Assembly: GCA_947165185.1 (NCBI GenBank) | Contig: CAMUZL010000002.1 | Location: 1-40,587, forward strand | DNA: 40,587 nt | Source of the DNA: an uncultured Selenomonadales bacterium | Lineage (GTDB): Bacteria; Bacillota; Negativicutes; Selenomonadales; Selenomonadaceae | Direction: 5' to 3' | Shown here: one piece after another, positions 6,930 through 14,545 of the stretch | Position numbering within the stretch: the first letter of the stretch is position 1 | How the letters are laid out: the number at the start of each line of letters is the position of its first letter | Notes under the pieces: generated by a model | What the model was told of the DNA's origin: nothing | The model's input: the letters and a program-made list of their open reading frames with translations, nothing else | Databases searched by the model: none | Program-made: the position numbers and the translations under genes

Positions 6930-7481
6930 TTATCGTGTCTTCAATCCGTACAAGACCAAATCGCCTACGGTGTCCGTCGCCTCTTTGTAGGAAAAATTTG
7001 TTCGGCTTAAAAATTCGGAACTGCCCAAAGCCTCGAACAGCACCGTCAAAATTTCTTCGACGACGGATAAATTTGCGTTGCGGTAAAGCCCTTCGTCCGT
7101 GCCGATTTTTATCAGCTCAATCACCGTGTGAATCGTGCGCCGATGAAAATCTTGCCAGCCTTGCCAAATGTCGGGGTACATGCTTTGCAGGTCGCGCCCG
7201 ATGTGGTTGCCCATTGTCCCGAAGGTGTCGGCGTACAGTTGCAAGATTTTTTTTATCTTCGTGTCGGTGTCGTCCGCGCCAGCCAAAATTTTTTCCTCAC
7301 GCTCGGCAAAATGCGTCGTCTTGCAGTCGATAACGCTTTTAATCAGCGCGTCCTTTGAGGAAACGACTTTGTAAAGCGAATTCCTGCCGATATGAAGTCG
7401 CCGCGTCAAGTCTTCCATGGTGAAGCGCAACGAATGAATTTCCATTTCCGTCAGCGCGGCGGCGATGATTTTGTCTTTCAT
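6930..7481 (-). CDS. TetR family transcriptional regulator
   Basis: 183 residues starting MKDKIIAAALTEMEIHSLRF. The helix-turn-helix occupies about residues 18-45, with GRNSLYKVVSSKDALI as recognition helix and following turn. The rest is the usual helical ligand-binding and dimer domain. The ATG at 7481 overlaps the aroH stop codon (ATGA) and has GGAGA upstream; the longer frame runs into aroH and is not used. The regulator is placed just before the HlyD/permease operon, whose promoter holds a TetR-sized palindrome, so it very probably represses that exporter. Its inducer is unknown. Confidence 0.9.
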   Translation of the reverse strand: MKDKIIAAALTEMEIHSLRFTMEDLTRRLHIGRNSLYKVVSSKDALIKSVIDCKTTHFAEREEKILAGADDTDTKIKKILQLYADTFGTMGNHIGRDLQSMYPDIWQGWQDFHRRTIHTVIELIKIGTDEGLYRNANLSVVEEILTVLFEALGSSEFLSRTNFSYKEATDTVGDLVLYGLKTR

Positions 7482-7846
7482 GATGTCTCCAAGTCCGGGC
7501 GCAGATTTTTCGCGCCGTCCAAATATACGTGATGAACTTCGCGCTGTTTCTTGTCGACGTCCGCCAAAATCAAAACGCGAATGCACAGCGGCAACGAATT
7601 TTCTATCGCCGGTTCAATCGTGTCGAACAGCGGCACGAGACGCAAGCCGTTCAGTTGCCGCACGCCCGTCGACGGGAAAGCCGCCGTCAAGTCTTGCGTC
7701 GACGAAAAAATTATCGCGCCGACGTCTTCGCCGCGCAAACCGTTCGACGACATGATTTTCGTGACGAGCCGTTGTGCCGCCTGCCAAATTTTTTCTGCAG
7801 AATTTTCGTCAACAGTTATCGCGCCGCGAATTCCTCGCAGTGCCAT
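7478..7846 (-). CDS. aroH: Chorismate mutase, monofunctional AroH type
   Basis: 122 residues from the ATG at 7846, preceded by AAGGAGT at 8-bp spacing. It aligns throughout with the small trimeric AroH enzyme of Bacillus, usually about 127 residues: RGIRGAITV with the active-site arginine near residue 6, a TQDLTAAFPSTGVR segment, the catalytic glutamate in DTIEPAIE, CIRVL with the second arginine, and HVYLDGAKNLRPDL at the end. It converts chorismate to prephenate for phenylalanine and tyrosine synthesis. It sits between an ABC-F-like gene and tetR in one operon, away from other aromatic genes, which is unusual. Confidence 0.92.
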   Translation of the reverse strand: MALRGIRGAITVDENSAEKIWQAAQRLVTKIMSSNGLRGEDVGAIIFSSTQDLTAAFPSTGVRQLNGLRLVPLFDTIEPAIENSLPLCIRVLILADVDKKQREVHHVYLDGAKNLRPDLETS

Positions 7847-7859
7847 TGAAACCAACTCC

Positions 7860-8930
7860 TTAAATCTTGTACTTCTCTTTAATCTGCAACTTAACTGTTT
7901 CATTCGCCAAAAATTCTTCGTAAGTGGCGATTCGGTCAACCGTGCCCTGCGGCGCGATGTCCATGATTCGATTCGCTATTGCCTCGACGAAAGCGCGATC
8001 TTCGTCGACAAAAACAATCGTGCCGGGAAATTCGACCAAACTTTTTTCAAGAGCCTCAATCGTCGGCAAGTCAAGGCAAGCCGTCGGATTGTCCAACAGC
8101 AAAAAATTCGCCGTGCCTAACGCCAACTTGTCGAGTTCAGCTTTCGCCGCCGCAGGGGAATAAACTCGCGGCATGTAAAAAATTTTCACGCCGTCCGCAA
8201 ATTTCGCACGTCCGCGCAGACAACCGCCCGTTTCGTCGCCGTCGGCGGCAATCGCCAACGCTTTAAGCAATTTCGACTTGCCGAGTTCGTTTCGTCCGAC
8301 AAACGCAACTTTTTGCCCTTGGCGGAGCGTGAAACTTACGTCCGAAAATAATGATTCGCCGTCGCGATTTTTCAGCAAGTCGTTCGCTTCCAAAACAATC
8401 GGCTTCGCGCCAAAAGGTGTTGGCGGCAAAAGTTGAGCGCAGTTGATTATCACCGGCTCGACTTGCGTTGTGCCCAGCTGAATCATTCGCGAACAGGTTT
8501 GGCGCAAAAAATATCTGTCGCTGCTGACGATGACCGTCGTCAAGTTCGCGTGTTCGCGCAGGAAATTTATCAGCCACTCGACGCCGTCCGCTTCCAAATT
8601 TTTCGTCGGCTCGTCCAGGAGCAAAATTATTTCGTCGTCTTTAAGCCCGCGCAGTGCCCGCTTGAGTTTTTCGACAGCCGACATTTCCGCCTTGCGCAAG
8701 TCCGAAAAATCCGCGTAGACACTGCCGTTGACCGAGAGCACTTCGCCCGAAATTTTAATTTCGCCGGACGTGGAAGGCAGGCGCCCCGCCAAAATGTCAA
8801 GCAATGTCGACTTGCCCGAGCCTTCGCCGCCGATTATGCCGACTTTTTCGCCGCGAGAAATTTCAACGTCGAGTCCCGAAAAAATTTCGCGCTTGCCAAG
8901 CTTGAGTTCCAAATTTTTTATCCGTATCAA
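7860..8930 (-). CDS. Small degenerate ABC-F-like protein with two ATP-binding domains
   Basis: 356 residues from a TTG start (SD AAAGGAG about 10 bp upstream); ABC-F proteins usually have 500-650. Domain 1 has a good Walker A (GGEGSGKST, 34-42) and Walker B (IILLLDEPT, 101-109), but the signature LSGGE is replaced by MSAVE and the switch motif SHDRYF by SSDRYF. Domain 2 has GRNELGKSK (212-220), YSPAA in place of the signature, and LLLDNPT, where the catalytic glutamate is asparagine. There is no membrane part and no normal ABC-F linker. ATP binding is plausible but ordinary turnover is doubtful. First gene of the operon with aroH and tetR. It could conceivably serve the ATPase-less permease pair nearby, but its ABC-F-like features make that unlikely. 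Confidence 0.75.
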   Translation of the reverse strand: MIRIKNLELKLGKREIFSGLDVEISRGEKVGIIGGEGSGKSTLLDILAGRLPSTSGEIKISGEVLSVNGSVYADFSDLRKAEMSAVEKLKRALRGLKDDEIILLLDEPTKNLEADGVEWLINFLREHANLTTVIVSSDRYFLRQTCSRMIQLGTTQVEPVIINCAQLLPPTPFGAKPIVLEANDLLKNRDGESLFSDVSFTLRQGQKVAFVGRNELGKSKLLKALAIAADGDETGGCLRGRAKFADGVKIFYMPRVYSPAAAKAELDKLALGTANFLLLDNPTACLDLPTIEALEKSLVEFPGTIVFVDEDRAFVEAIANRIMDIAPQGTVDRIATYEEFLANETVKLQIKEKYKI

Positions 8931-8953
8931 AATGTTTTCACTCCTTTTAACGA

Positions 8954-8982
8954 AGGATATAACAACGCCTTGCCGCTGTCAA
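8954..8982 (-). promoter_or_regulatory. Promoter of the ABC-F-like/aroH/tetR operon
   Basis: Minus-strand TTGACA (8977-8982) and TATCCT (8954-8959), 17 bp apart. The -35 box is consensus and the -10 matches four of six positions. Confidence 0.6.
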
Positions 8983-9045
8983 CTTGCGCCAAAAACTTCG
9001 CCGCCGCAAAATAAATTTTTAACTTGCGACTGTCGAAAAAAATTT

Positions 9046-9076
9046 TTGTGTCATAAAGCAAATTTTGTGCTATAAT
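9046..9076 (+). promoter_or_regulatory. Promoter of the yitT-like gene
   Basis: TGCTATAAT (9068-9076) is a perfect extended -10. Upstream TTGTGT (19 bp) or GTGTCA (17 bp) may act as a weak -35. It diverges from the aroH operon promoter. Confidence 0.7.
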
Positions 9077-9112
9077 TTTTCGCACATGTTGAAGGGAGGA
9101 AAATCACACGAA

Positions 9113-10063
9113 ATGAGACTGACCTCAATCCTCGTCGAATGGAATCCACTAAAGTATATCGGAATTTTAATCGGGTGCCTTATTGCCGCGTGCTCAATAA
9201 ATTTGTTCGTCGTGCCGAGCAGTTTGTTGACGGGCGGCGTCACGGGTATTGCGATTATTTTTTATTTCCTAACGGGCTTGCCGATCGGTCTTCAAACGCT
9301 GATTTACAATGTGCCGCTGTTAATTGCGTCGTACAAACTTCTGGGCAAAAAATATACGCTCGACGTTGTAATCGGCACGATAATGTTTTCGTTCGCGCTG
9401 GACGCCACAAAATTTCTTAACGGCATGTTGCCCGTTGATGAAATGATGCTTGCGTCGATTTACGGCGGAATTTTCAACGGCATCGGTTACGGCATAGTTT
9501 TTCGCATGAACGGTTCGACGGGCGGTTTCGACATCCTCGGCGCGATTTTCAAAAAATATTACTCGATGGAAATCGGCTCCGTTATTTTCGGCTTCAACTG
9601 TTTAATCGTCGCGGTTGCGGGCGTAATCTTCAACATTCAAAGCGCAATGTTTACGCTGATTTGCATGTATGTCACGTCGCAAATGACGAACAAAGTTATC
9701 GACGGCTTCAATCAGCGCAAGGCGATTTTGATTATCTCCGACAAGGCAAAAGACATTGCCGACGGGATTATTGCCGACTTGGGGCGCGGCGTCACTTTCC
9801 TCAACGGCGAAGGCGCATACACGGGCGAGCCGAAAAAAATTGTCATGGTCGTCGTGAGCATGACGCAAATCGCCAAAATAAAAATTATCGCCAACACGGT
9901 TGACAAAGGCGCATTTATGCTGATACTTTCGGCAAGCGAAGTTGTCGGGCGCGGCTTCACCAGTCCGACGCGGCAAAATGTCAAATTCCGCAAAGGCAAC
10001 GCGATTAATCCGGAAATCGAGCAACAGATTCAAGACGCTCTTGCTCACAAAGGCGAAGATTAG
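9113..10063 (+). CDS. YitT family membrane protein with C-terminal DUF2179 domain
   Basis: 316 residues. The first 190 or so hold five to six hydrophobic helices with the family's FVVPSSLLTGGVTGIA and MNGSTGGFDILGAI motifs (the YitT/DUF161 membrane domain). The last 90 residues are the soluble DUF2179 domain (GRGVTFLNGEGAYTGEPKK). Members are common in Firmicutes; their function remains unclear although a transport role is usually assumed. The ATG at 9113 is the first after a strong GGAGG at 9095-9099, although the 13-bp spacing is long; an ATG at 9086 lacks any ribosome site. It is transcribed alone. Confidence 0.9.
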   Translation: MRLTSILVEWNPLKYIGILIGCLIAACSINLFVVPSSLLTGGVTGIAIIFYFLTGLPIGLQTLIYNVPLLIASYKLLGKKYTLDVVIGTIMFSFALDATKFLNGMLPVDEMMLASIYGGIFNGIGYGIVFRMNGSTGGFDILGAIFKKYYSMEIGSVIFGFNCLIVAVAGVIFNIQSAMFTLICMYVTSQMTNKVIDGFNQRKAILIISDKAKDIADGIIADLGRGVTFLNGEGAYTGEPKKIVMVVVSMTQIAKIKIIANTVDKGAFMLILSASEVVGRGFTSPTRQNVKFRKGNAINPEIEQQIQDALAHKGED

Positions 10064-10125
10064 GGACTAGGGACTAGGGACTAGTTTACTCGTTCCTACT
10101 AATTCTCCAGTCCCCAGTCCCTACA
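10061..10125 (+). repeat. GGGACTAG-type intergenic repeat, copy 1
   Basis: Three tandem GGACTAG units directly after the YitT stop can pair imperfectly with CCAGTCCCCAGTCCCT about 30 bp downstream, forming a long hairpin. Related sequences occur at 22905-22958 and 28968-29030. It may also end yitT transcription, but no U-tract follows. Confidence 0.65.
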
Positions 10126-10317
10126 CGAAAATTATCGTCAACGCGGCAGACAAACCATTTTCAATCAAGCAACGAACAATATTGTTCCGCTACGACGAAG
10201 ATATAAAAAAATTCACGACGACGGGAGGCGATTCTTAAAATTTTTTTGACGGTTTGAAATTCGGGGACGGTCGCCCACACAAAAAACATATACACAGACC
10301 GAGAGAGGAAAATTTTT
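10126..10317 (+). other. Gap between yitT-like gene and the MBL-fold gene; possible coding remnant
   Basis: In one plus frame 10125-10238 reads as plausible protein (contains VNAADKPFSIKQRTILFRYD and ends at TAA) but has no start codon. It may be the tail of a lost gene. The last bases carry GAGAGAGG, the ribosome site of the next gene. I see no convincing promoter. Confidence 0.3.
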
Positions 10318-11025
10318 ATGGAACTTACGTACTTGCTTAACAGCGGATTCATGGTTCGCGACGAAAAAGTTTTGTTGGTCTTCGACGATTACGCCGATCC
10401 TGCGGGCGCGGTTGACGCCGCCTATGACCAAAACGATTTCGACAGACTTTACATCTTTGCCACGCACGCGCATTTCGATCACTTCGGCACGCGCATTCGC
10501 GCTTACGCGCCCAAAACCACGCGCTACATTTTCTCCAGCGACATCAAGCACACCAAGCGCGTCAAAATTTTCCCGACGAACAAAATCACTTACGTCAAAC
10601 GCTACAGCCGTTGGGAAGATGACATGATTAAAGTCACGTCGTTTGATTCGACGGACGTGGGCATTTCGTTCATGGTCGAAACTCCTTCCGGCGGAAAAGT
10701 TTTCCACGCGGGCGATTTTAACTGGTGGCATTGGGTTGACGACACGCGGGAAAATCTTGATCTTGCGGAAAAAATTTTCAAACGTCAGCTGAAACGCCTT
10801 GACGGGCTTGAAGTTGACGCGTCGTTTTTCCCGATTGACGGACGACTCGGCGCGTCGCAGGAAATGGGCGCAATCGAATTCGTTCAGCGCACGAAATCAA
10901 AAGTCTTTGTCGCAATGCACCGCGAAGAATTCCCGCAATGGGAGCCGTCGCCCGCGTTCGTTCAACTGTCGAAAAATGTTCCGACGTGGGCACCCGTAAC
11001 GCCCGGCGAAACGCTTACAATCTGA
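10318..11025 (+). CDS. MBL-fold metal-dependent hydrolase
   Basis: 235 residues. The metal-binding motif THAHFDHFG (about 50-58) is the HxHxDH signature of the metallo-beta-lactamase fold, and HAGDFN (about 130) supplies the further histidine and aspartate ligands. MHREEFPQW near the C-terminus provides the last histidine. The short form without extra domains resembles UlaG-like or COG2220 hydrolases; the substrate cannot be predicted. GAGAGAGG precedes the ATG. It lies 24 bp before greA on the same strand and is probably cotranscribed with greA and purD. Confidence 0.85.
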   Translation: MELTYLLNSGFMVRDEKVLLVFDDYADPAGAVDAAYDQNDFDRLYIFATHAHFDHFGTRIRAYAPKTTRYIFSSDIKHTKRVKIFPTNKITYVKRYSRWEDDMIKVTSFDSTDVGISFMVETPSGGKVFHAGDFNWWHWVDDTRENLDLAEKIFKRQLKRLDGLEVDASFFPIDGRLGASQEMGAIEFVQRTKSKVFVAMHREEFPQWEPSPAFVQLSKNVPTWAPVTPGETLTI

Positions 11026-11049
11026 AAAAGTTTCGAGAGGTTTTAGCAC

Positions 11050-11523
11050 ATGGCAGAAAAAAAAATCATGCTCACGCAGGACGGCTACGACAAACTTGTC
11101 GAAAAGCTCGATTACCTGAAGAGCGTGCGCCGCATTGAAGTTTCCGAACGTTTGAAAGCCGCCATTGCGCTCGGCGACTTAAGCGAAAATTCCGAGTACG
11201 ACGACGCCAAAAACGAACAGGGCAAACTCGAAGGCGAAATTGTCGAACTCGAAGCCAAACTGCGCAACAGCGAAATAATCCAGTCGGCGGCGGTCGAAAC
11301 GGGCAAAATCTCAATCGGCTCAACCGTCACCGTGCGCGACGTGGAACTTGATTTGACGGATACTTATATGATTGTCGGCTCGACAGAAGCTGACCCCGAC
11401 GACAACAAAATTTCCGACGAATCGCCGCTCGGTGCCGCACTCATTGGAAAAACTGCGGGGCAGACCGTGCAATTTCACGCGCCGGCCGGTGTCATTGAGT
11501 TTGAGATTTTGGAAATTAAATAA
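11050..11523 (+). CDS. greA: Transcription elongation factor GreA
   Basis: 157 residues, the normal family length. The N-terminal coiled-coil carries the acidic tip GDLSENSEYDDAK (about 43-55), whose Asp and Glu residues reach into the RNA polymerase secondary channel and trigger cleavage of backtracked RNA. The C-terminal FKBP-like domain ends GVIEFEILEIK. It lies 24 bp after the MBL-fold gene and 14 bp before purD, so the three probably share a transcript. Confidence 0.96.
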   Translation: MAEKKIMLTQDGYDKLVEKLDYLKSVRRIEVSERLKAAIALGDLSENSEYDDAKNEQGKLEGEIVELEAKLRNSEIIQSAAVETGKISIGSTVTVRDVELDLTDTYMIVGSTEADPDDNKISDESPLGAALIGKTAGQTVQFHAPAGVIEFEILEIK

Positions 11524-11537
11524 CGCGGAGGTTGCTA

Positions 11538-12797
11538 ATGAATGTTTTGCTAATCGGCGGCGGCGGTCGCGAACACGCGTTGGCATGGAAAATTTCCCAA
11601 AGCCCGCGCCTCGAAAAAATGTTCGCTATCCCCGGCAGTCCCGGCATAAAAAATTTTGCCGAATGCGTCGAAAACATTTCAATCGACGATAACGCCGCGT
11701 TGGTCGATTTCGCCGCGTCGAAAAAAATTGACTTGGTCGTCGTCGGTCCCGAAGCTCCGCTCGTCAACGGTTTAGTCGACGCGCTTAAATCTGCAGGCAT
11801 TAAATCTTTCGGTTGCACGCGTGACGCCGCGCAGATTGAAGGCTCGAAAATTTTTGCAAAGCGGCTGATGAAAAAATACAACGTTCCGACAGCCAAGTTT
11901 GAAGTTTTCGACAACGTTGACGCCGCGAAAAATTATATCCGTCAAAAAGGCGCACCGATTGTCGTCAAAGCTGACGGACTGGCGGCGGGCAAAGGCGTTA
12001 TCGTCGCGCAAACTTTGGACGAGGCGTTGACTGCCGTCGACGAGATGAAAACTTTCGGCGCGGCCGGCAGTAAAATCGTCGTTGAAGAATTCATGGACGG
12101 CGAAGAAGCATCCGTTCTTGCGCTGACGGACGGCGAAACGATTTTGCCGCTCATCGCCGCACAAGATCACAAGCGCGTTTTCGACGGCGACAAAGGCTTG
12201 AACACCGGCGGCATGGGAGCTTACGCGCCCGCGCCCGTCGTCGACGAAAAAATTTCCGCGCTCGTCACGGAAAAAATTCTCAAGCCGACGATTGCCGCGC
12301 TCAAAGCCGAAGGAATTATTTATCGCGGTTGCCTTTACGCCGGCTTGATGATTTGCAACGGTCAACCGAAAGTCGTCGAATTTAATTGCAGATTCGGCGA
12401 CCCCGAAACTCAAGTCGTGTTGCCGCTTTTGGAAAGTGATTTGCTTGACTTGATGGAAGCCTGCGCGTCGGGCATGTTGAGCGGCAAAAAACTTTCGTGG
12501 CGCGACGAAAGCGCGGTTTGCGTGATTTTGGCAAGCGGCGGCTATCCGAAGTCTTACAGAAAAAATTTACCGATTGACGGCGTGACAAAGGCCAAAAGTT
12601 TGGGCGCGCTGATTTTCCACGCGGGCACGAAATTTCACGGCGACGAACTTGTCACAAACGGCGGCCGCGTTTTGGGCGTCACGGTCACGGCACCGACATT
12701 GCGCGAAGCCGTCGACAAAGTTTATCGTTGCGCGGACGTGATTCACTTCGACGAGATGCATTTTCGTCGAGACATTGCCGCGAAGGCTTTGAAGTAA
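11538..12797 (+). CDS. purD: Phosphoribosylamine-glycine ligase (GAR synthetase)
   Basis: 419 residues. The ATG at 11538 follows GCGGAGG by 6 bp; a TTG six bases upstream is not needed. The N-terminus MNVLLIGGGGREHALAWKI is the hallmark of PurD, followed by the ATP-grasp domain (VKADGLAAGKGVIVA, GLNTGGMGAYAPAPVV, FNCRFGDPETQVVLP). It joins glycine to phosphoribosylamine with ATP, the second step of purine synthesis. No other purine genes lie beside it in this window; a terminator follows. Confidence 0.97.
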   Translation: MNVLLIGGGGREHALAWKISQSPRLEKMFAIPGSPGIKNFAECVENISIDDNAALVDFAASKKIDLVVVGPEAPLVNGLVDALKSAGIKSFGCTRDAAQIEGSKIFAKRLMKKYNVPTAKFEVFDNVDAAKNYIRQKGAPIVVKADGLAAGKGVIVAQTLDEALTAVDEMKTFGAAGSKIVVEEFMDGEEASVLALTDGETILPLIAAQDHKRVFDGDKGLNTGGMGAYAPAPVVDEKISALVTEKILKPTIAALKAEGIIYRGCLYAGLMICNGQPKVVEFNCRFGDPETQVVLPLLESDLLDLMEACASGMLSGKKLSWRDESAVCVILASGGYPKSYRKNLPIDGVTKAKSLGALIFHAGTKFHGDELVTNGGRVLGVTVTAPTLREAVDKVYRCADVIHFDEMHFRRDIAAKALK

Positions 12798-12810
12798 TTC
12801 GTTTCCAACA

Positions 12811-12847
12811 AAAAAATTTCCCCGTCGAATGTGGCGGGGATTTTTTG
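12811..12847 (+). terminator. Terminator after purD
   Basis: A TCCCCG/CGGGGA-based stem with a short loop, followed by six T residues, about 20 bp downstream of the purD stop. Confidence 0.85.
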
Positions 12848-12860
12848 TCATAGCTCACTC

Positions 12861-12948
12861 GTAACTTTTGAGTTTATTGAACTTACTTTTTTTGCTTGCT
12901 TGAATAGTCAAGCGAAGTGCAACATAGCGGAAAAGCAAAGAAAGTAAC
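12861..12948 (+). repeat. Related copy of the hairpin repeat family (truncated)
   Basis: Starts GTAACTTTTGAGTTTATTGA and continues ACTTTTTTTGCTTGC, like the head of the elements at 14248 and 19253. Its ends (TTACTTTTTTTGCTT and AAGCAAAGAAAGTAA) form a 15-bp inverted repeat with one mismatch. Confidence 0.55.
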
Positions 12949-12998
12949 ATTAAACAAACTTAAAATTTCTATTCGATTGTTCAGCTTGTCGGCACACG

Positions 12999-13038
12999 AA
13001 AAAACCGCTCCCCGAAAAGAGGAGCGGTTTTTTTTGTT
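12999..13038. terminator. Bidirectional terminator between purD and fba
   Basis: Perfect stem ACCGCTCC/GGAGCGGT with six A residues on one side and eight T residues on the other, so it can act in both directions. It lies about 20 bp after the fba stop codon. Confidence 0.9.
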
Positions 13039-13056
13039 TGGATTGTGTCCGAAAAA

Positions 13057-14055
13057 TTATTTCGCGTTTGCAATTTCCATGATTGCCGCTGCGGTGCCTT
13101 CGGAGCCGAGAACTTCTTTAATCTTGTGCGCAACGAGTTCCTTGATGTAGTTGCGAGCCGGCGTGAGATATTGACGCGGGTCGAAGTGTTCGGGGAACTG
13201 GTCGAAGTGTTCACGGATACCGGCAGTCATTGCAAGACGGAGGTCGGAGTCGATGTTGATTTTGCAAACTGCGGATTTCGCGGCTTTGCGGAGCTGATTT
13301 TCGGGAATACCGACAGCATCTTTCAATGCGCCGCCGTGTTCGTTGATGATTTTGACGTATTTCGGAATAACCGAGGACGCGCCGTGAAGAACAATCGGGA
13401 AGCCCGGGATTTGTTTTTCGATTTCGGCAAGAATGTCAAAGCGCAGTTCGGGCGGCTCAAGAACGCCGGTTTCGGGGTTGCGCGTGCACTGTTCGGGCGT
13501 GAATTTGAATGCGCCGTGGCTGGTGCCGATGGCGATTGCCAACGAGTCGCAACCGGTCTTGGAGACGAATTCGACGACTTCTTCGGGTTTGGTGTAGTGA
13601 GCTTTGTCGGCGTCAACGGAAACATCATCTTCAACGCCCGCGAGCTGACCGAGTTCGGCTTCGACAACTACGCCGTGCGCGTGTGCGTATTCGACAACTT
13701 CTTTGGTCTTTTCGATATTTTCGGCGAACGAATAATGCGAGCCGTCGAACATAACGGAAGTGAAGCCGCCGTCGATACAGGATTTGCAGGTTGCGAAGTC
13801 GGGGCCGTGATCAAGGTGCAGAGCAATCGGAATGTCGCTGACTTCCAAAGCCGCTTTGACGAGATGGACGAGGTACTGATGATTTGCGTACTTTCTTGCG
13901 CCGGCGGAGCATTGAAGAATGACGGGCGATTGAAGTTCGGCCGCGGCACCCGTGATGCCTTGGACGATTTCCATGTTGTTGACGTTGAACGCGCCGATTG
14001 CGAAGCCGCCTTCATGAGCTTTCTTGAACATAGCTTTGGTCGTAATCAATGGCAT
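13057..14055 (-). CDS. fba: Class II fructose-bisphosphate aldolase
   Basis: 332 residues; AGGAGGTAA precedes the ATG at 14055. The zinc-site motif ALHLDHG (about 77-83), the VMFDGSHYSFAENI segment, VEAELGQLAGVEDD and the phosphate-binding HGASSV identify the zinc-dependent class II enzyme that splits fructose-1,6-bisphosphate in glycolysis and works in reverse in gluconeogenesis. The length suggests the long FbaA-like form. Codons are more regular than in neighbouring genes, as expected for a highly expressed enzyme. It is transcribed alone; its leader holds a GGGGC(GCAA)GCCCC hairpin at 14093-14108. Confidence 0.95.
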   Translation of the reverse strand: MPLITTKAMFKKAHEGGFAIGAFNVNNMEIVQGITGAAAELQSPVILQCSAGARKYANHQYLVHLVKAALEVSDIPIALHLDHGPDFATCKSCIDGGFTSVMFDGSHYSFAENIEKTKEVVEYAHAHGVVVEAELGQLAGVEDDVSVDADKAHYTKPEEVVEFVSKTGCDSLAIAIGTSHGAFKFTPEQCTRNPETGVLEPPELRFDILAEIEKQIPGFPIVLHGASSVIPKYVKIINEHGGALKDAVGIPENQLRKAAKSAVCKINIDSDLRLAMTAGIREHFDQFPEHFDPRQYLTPARNYIKELVAHKIKEVLGSEGTAAAIMEIANAK

Positions 14056-14122
14056 TTGGCATTACCTCCTAAAAATATCTCACAGAATCGCGGGGCTTGC
14101 GCCCCCTTTAATCAACGCGCAC

Positions 14123-14152
14123 ATTTTAACACATTCGCGGCGGAAGTTGCAA
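14123..14152 (-). promoter_or_regulatory. Promoter of fba
   Basis: Minus-strand TTGCAA (14147-14152), an 18-bp spacer, and TAAAAT (14123-14128) preceded by TGTGT. It gives a leader of about 60 bases that contains a short GC-rich hairpin. Confidence 0.65.
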
Positions 14153-14247
14153 CCTGCAGTTGAAAAAAATATTTCGACAATTTTATCGGCGAGCATTTGT
14201 TTTTGTTTGTTCGGACGGCGATTTCGATTCGGCTCGTTCGAGATTTT

Positions 14248-14515
14248 GAGTTTTTAGTTGTTACTTTTCTTTTGCTTGCCCAAAAGACCCGCTTTAAAAG
14301 CGGGGGAACAGTTTGGTTTAGCTGATTCGCCATTTTAGCGCAGAACTTTAACCAAATTGGATGCAACGTCCACGTTGCCAAAAGAAAAGGGCACGCCTGC
14401 GCGGCGGGCGTTAGTCTTTCATCGCCGAAATGTTATCGCTACGGTCAGCCGCGTGTGCCCGCAGGTGAAACATCCTGTTTCAACTGCGGGCGAGGCCGAC
14501 ATCCCTGTCGGCCTC
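14248..14515 (+). repeat. Multi-hairpin intergenic repeat, left copy
   Basis: About 270 bp directly downstream of the giant glycosyltransferase gene. It contains at least four hairpins: CCCGCTT/AAGCGGG near 14289, TTTGGTT with AACCAAA (14310-14357), a 16-bp stem at 14457-14472/14476-14491 with loop TCC, and a perfect 9-bp stem at 14492-14500/14507-14515. The head (GAGTTTTTAGTTG, CTTTTGCTTGCCCAAA) and the second half match the right copy at 19074-19253 in opposite orientation. Relative to that copy it has roughly 95 extra bases in the middle. Confidence 0.8.
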
Positions 14516-14545
14516 AAATAACGGTGATGTTCATGACGACATCTT

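Noticed and set aside
3552-8930. ABC-F-like protein as the missing ATPase of the permease pair
   Set aside because: It has ABC-F-like tandem domains with dead signature motifs, a separate operon, and none of the features of YbhF-type exporter ATPases.
10061-10090. CRISPR-like tandem repeat
   Set aside because: Units are only 7-8 bp with no spacers and no cas genes nearby.
13045-14163. Long plus-strand reading frame (372 codons) opposite fba
   Set aside because: It is the antisense shadow of the aldolase gene, has no ribosome site and resembles no protein; biased codons of fba keep the opposite frame open.
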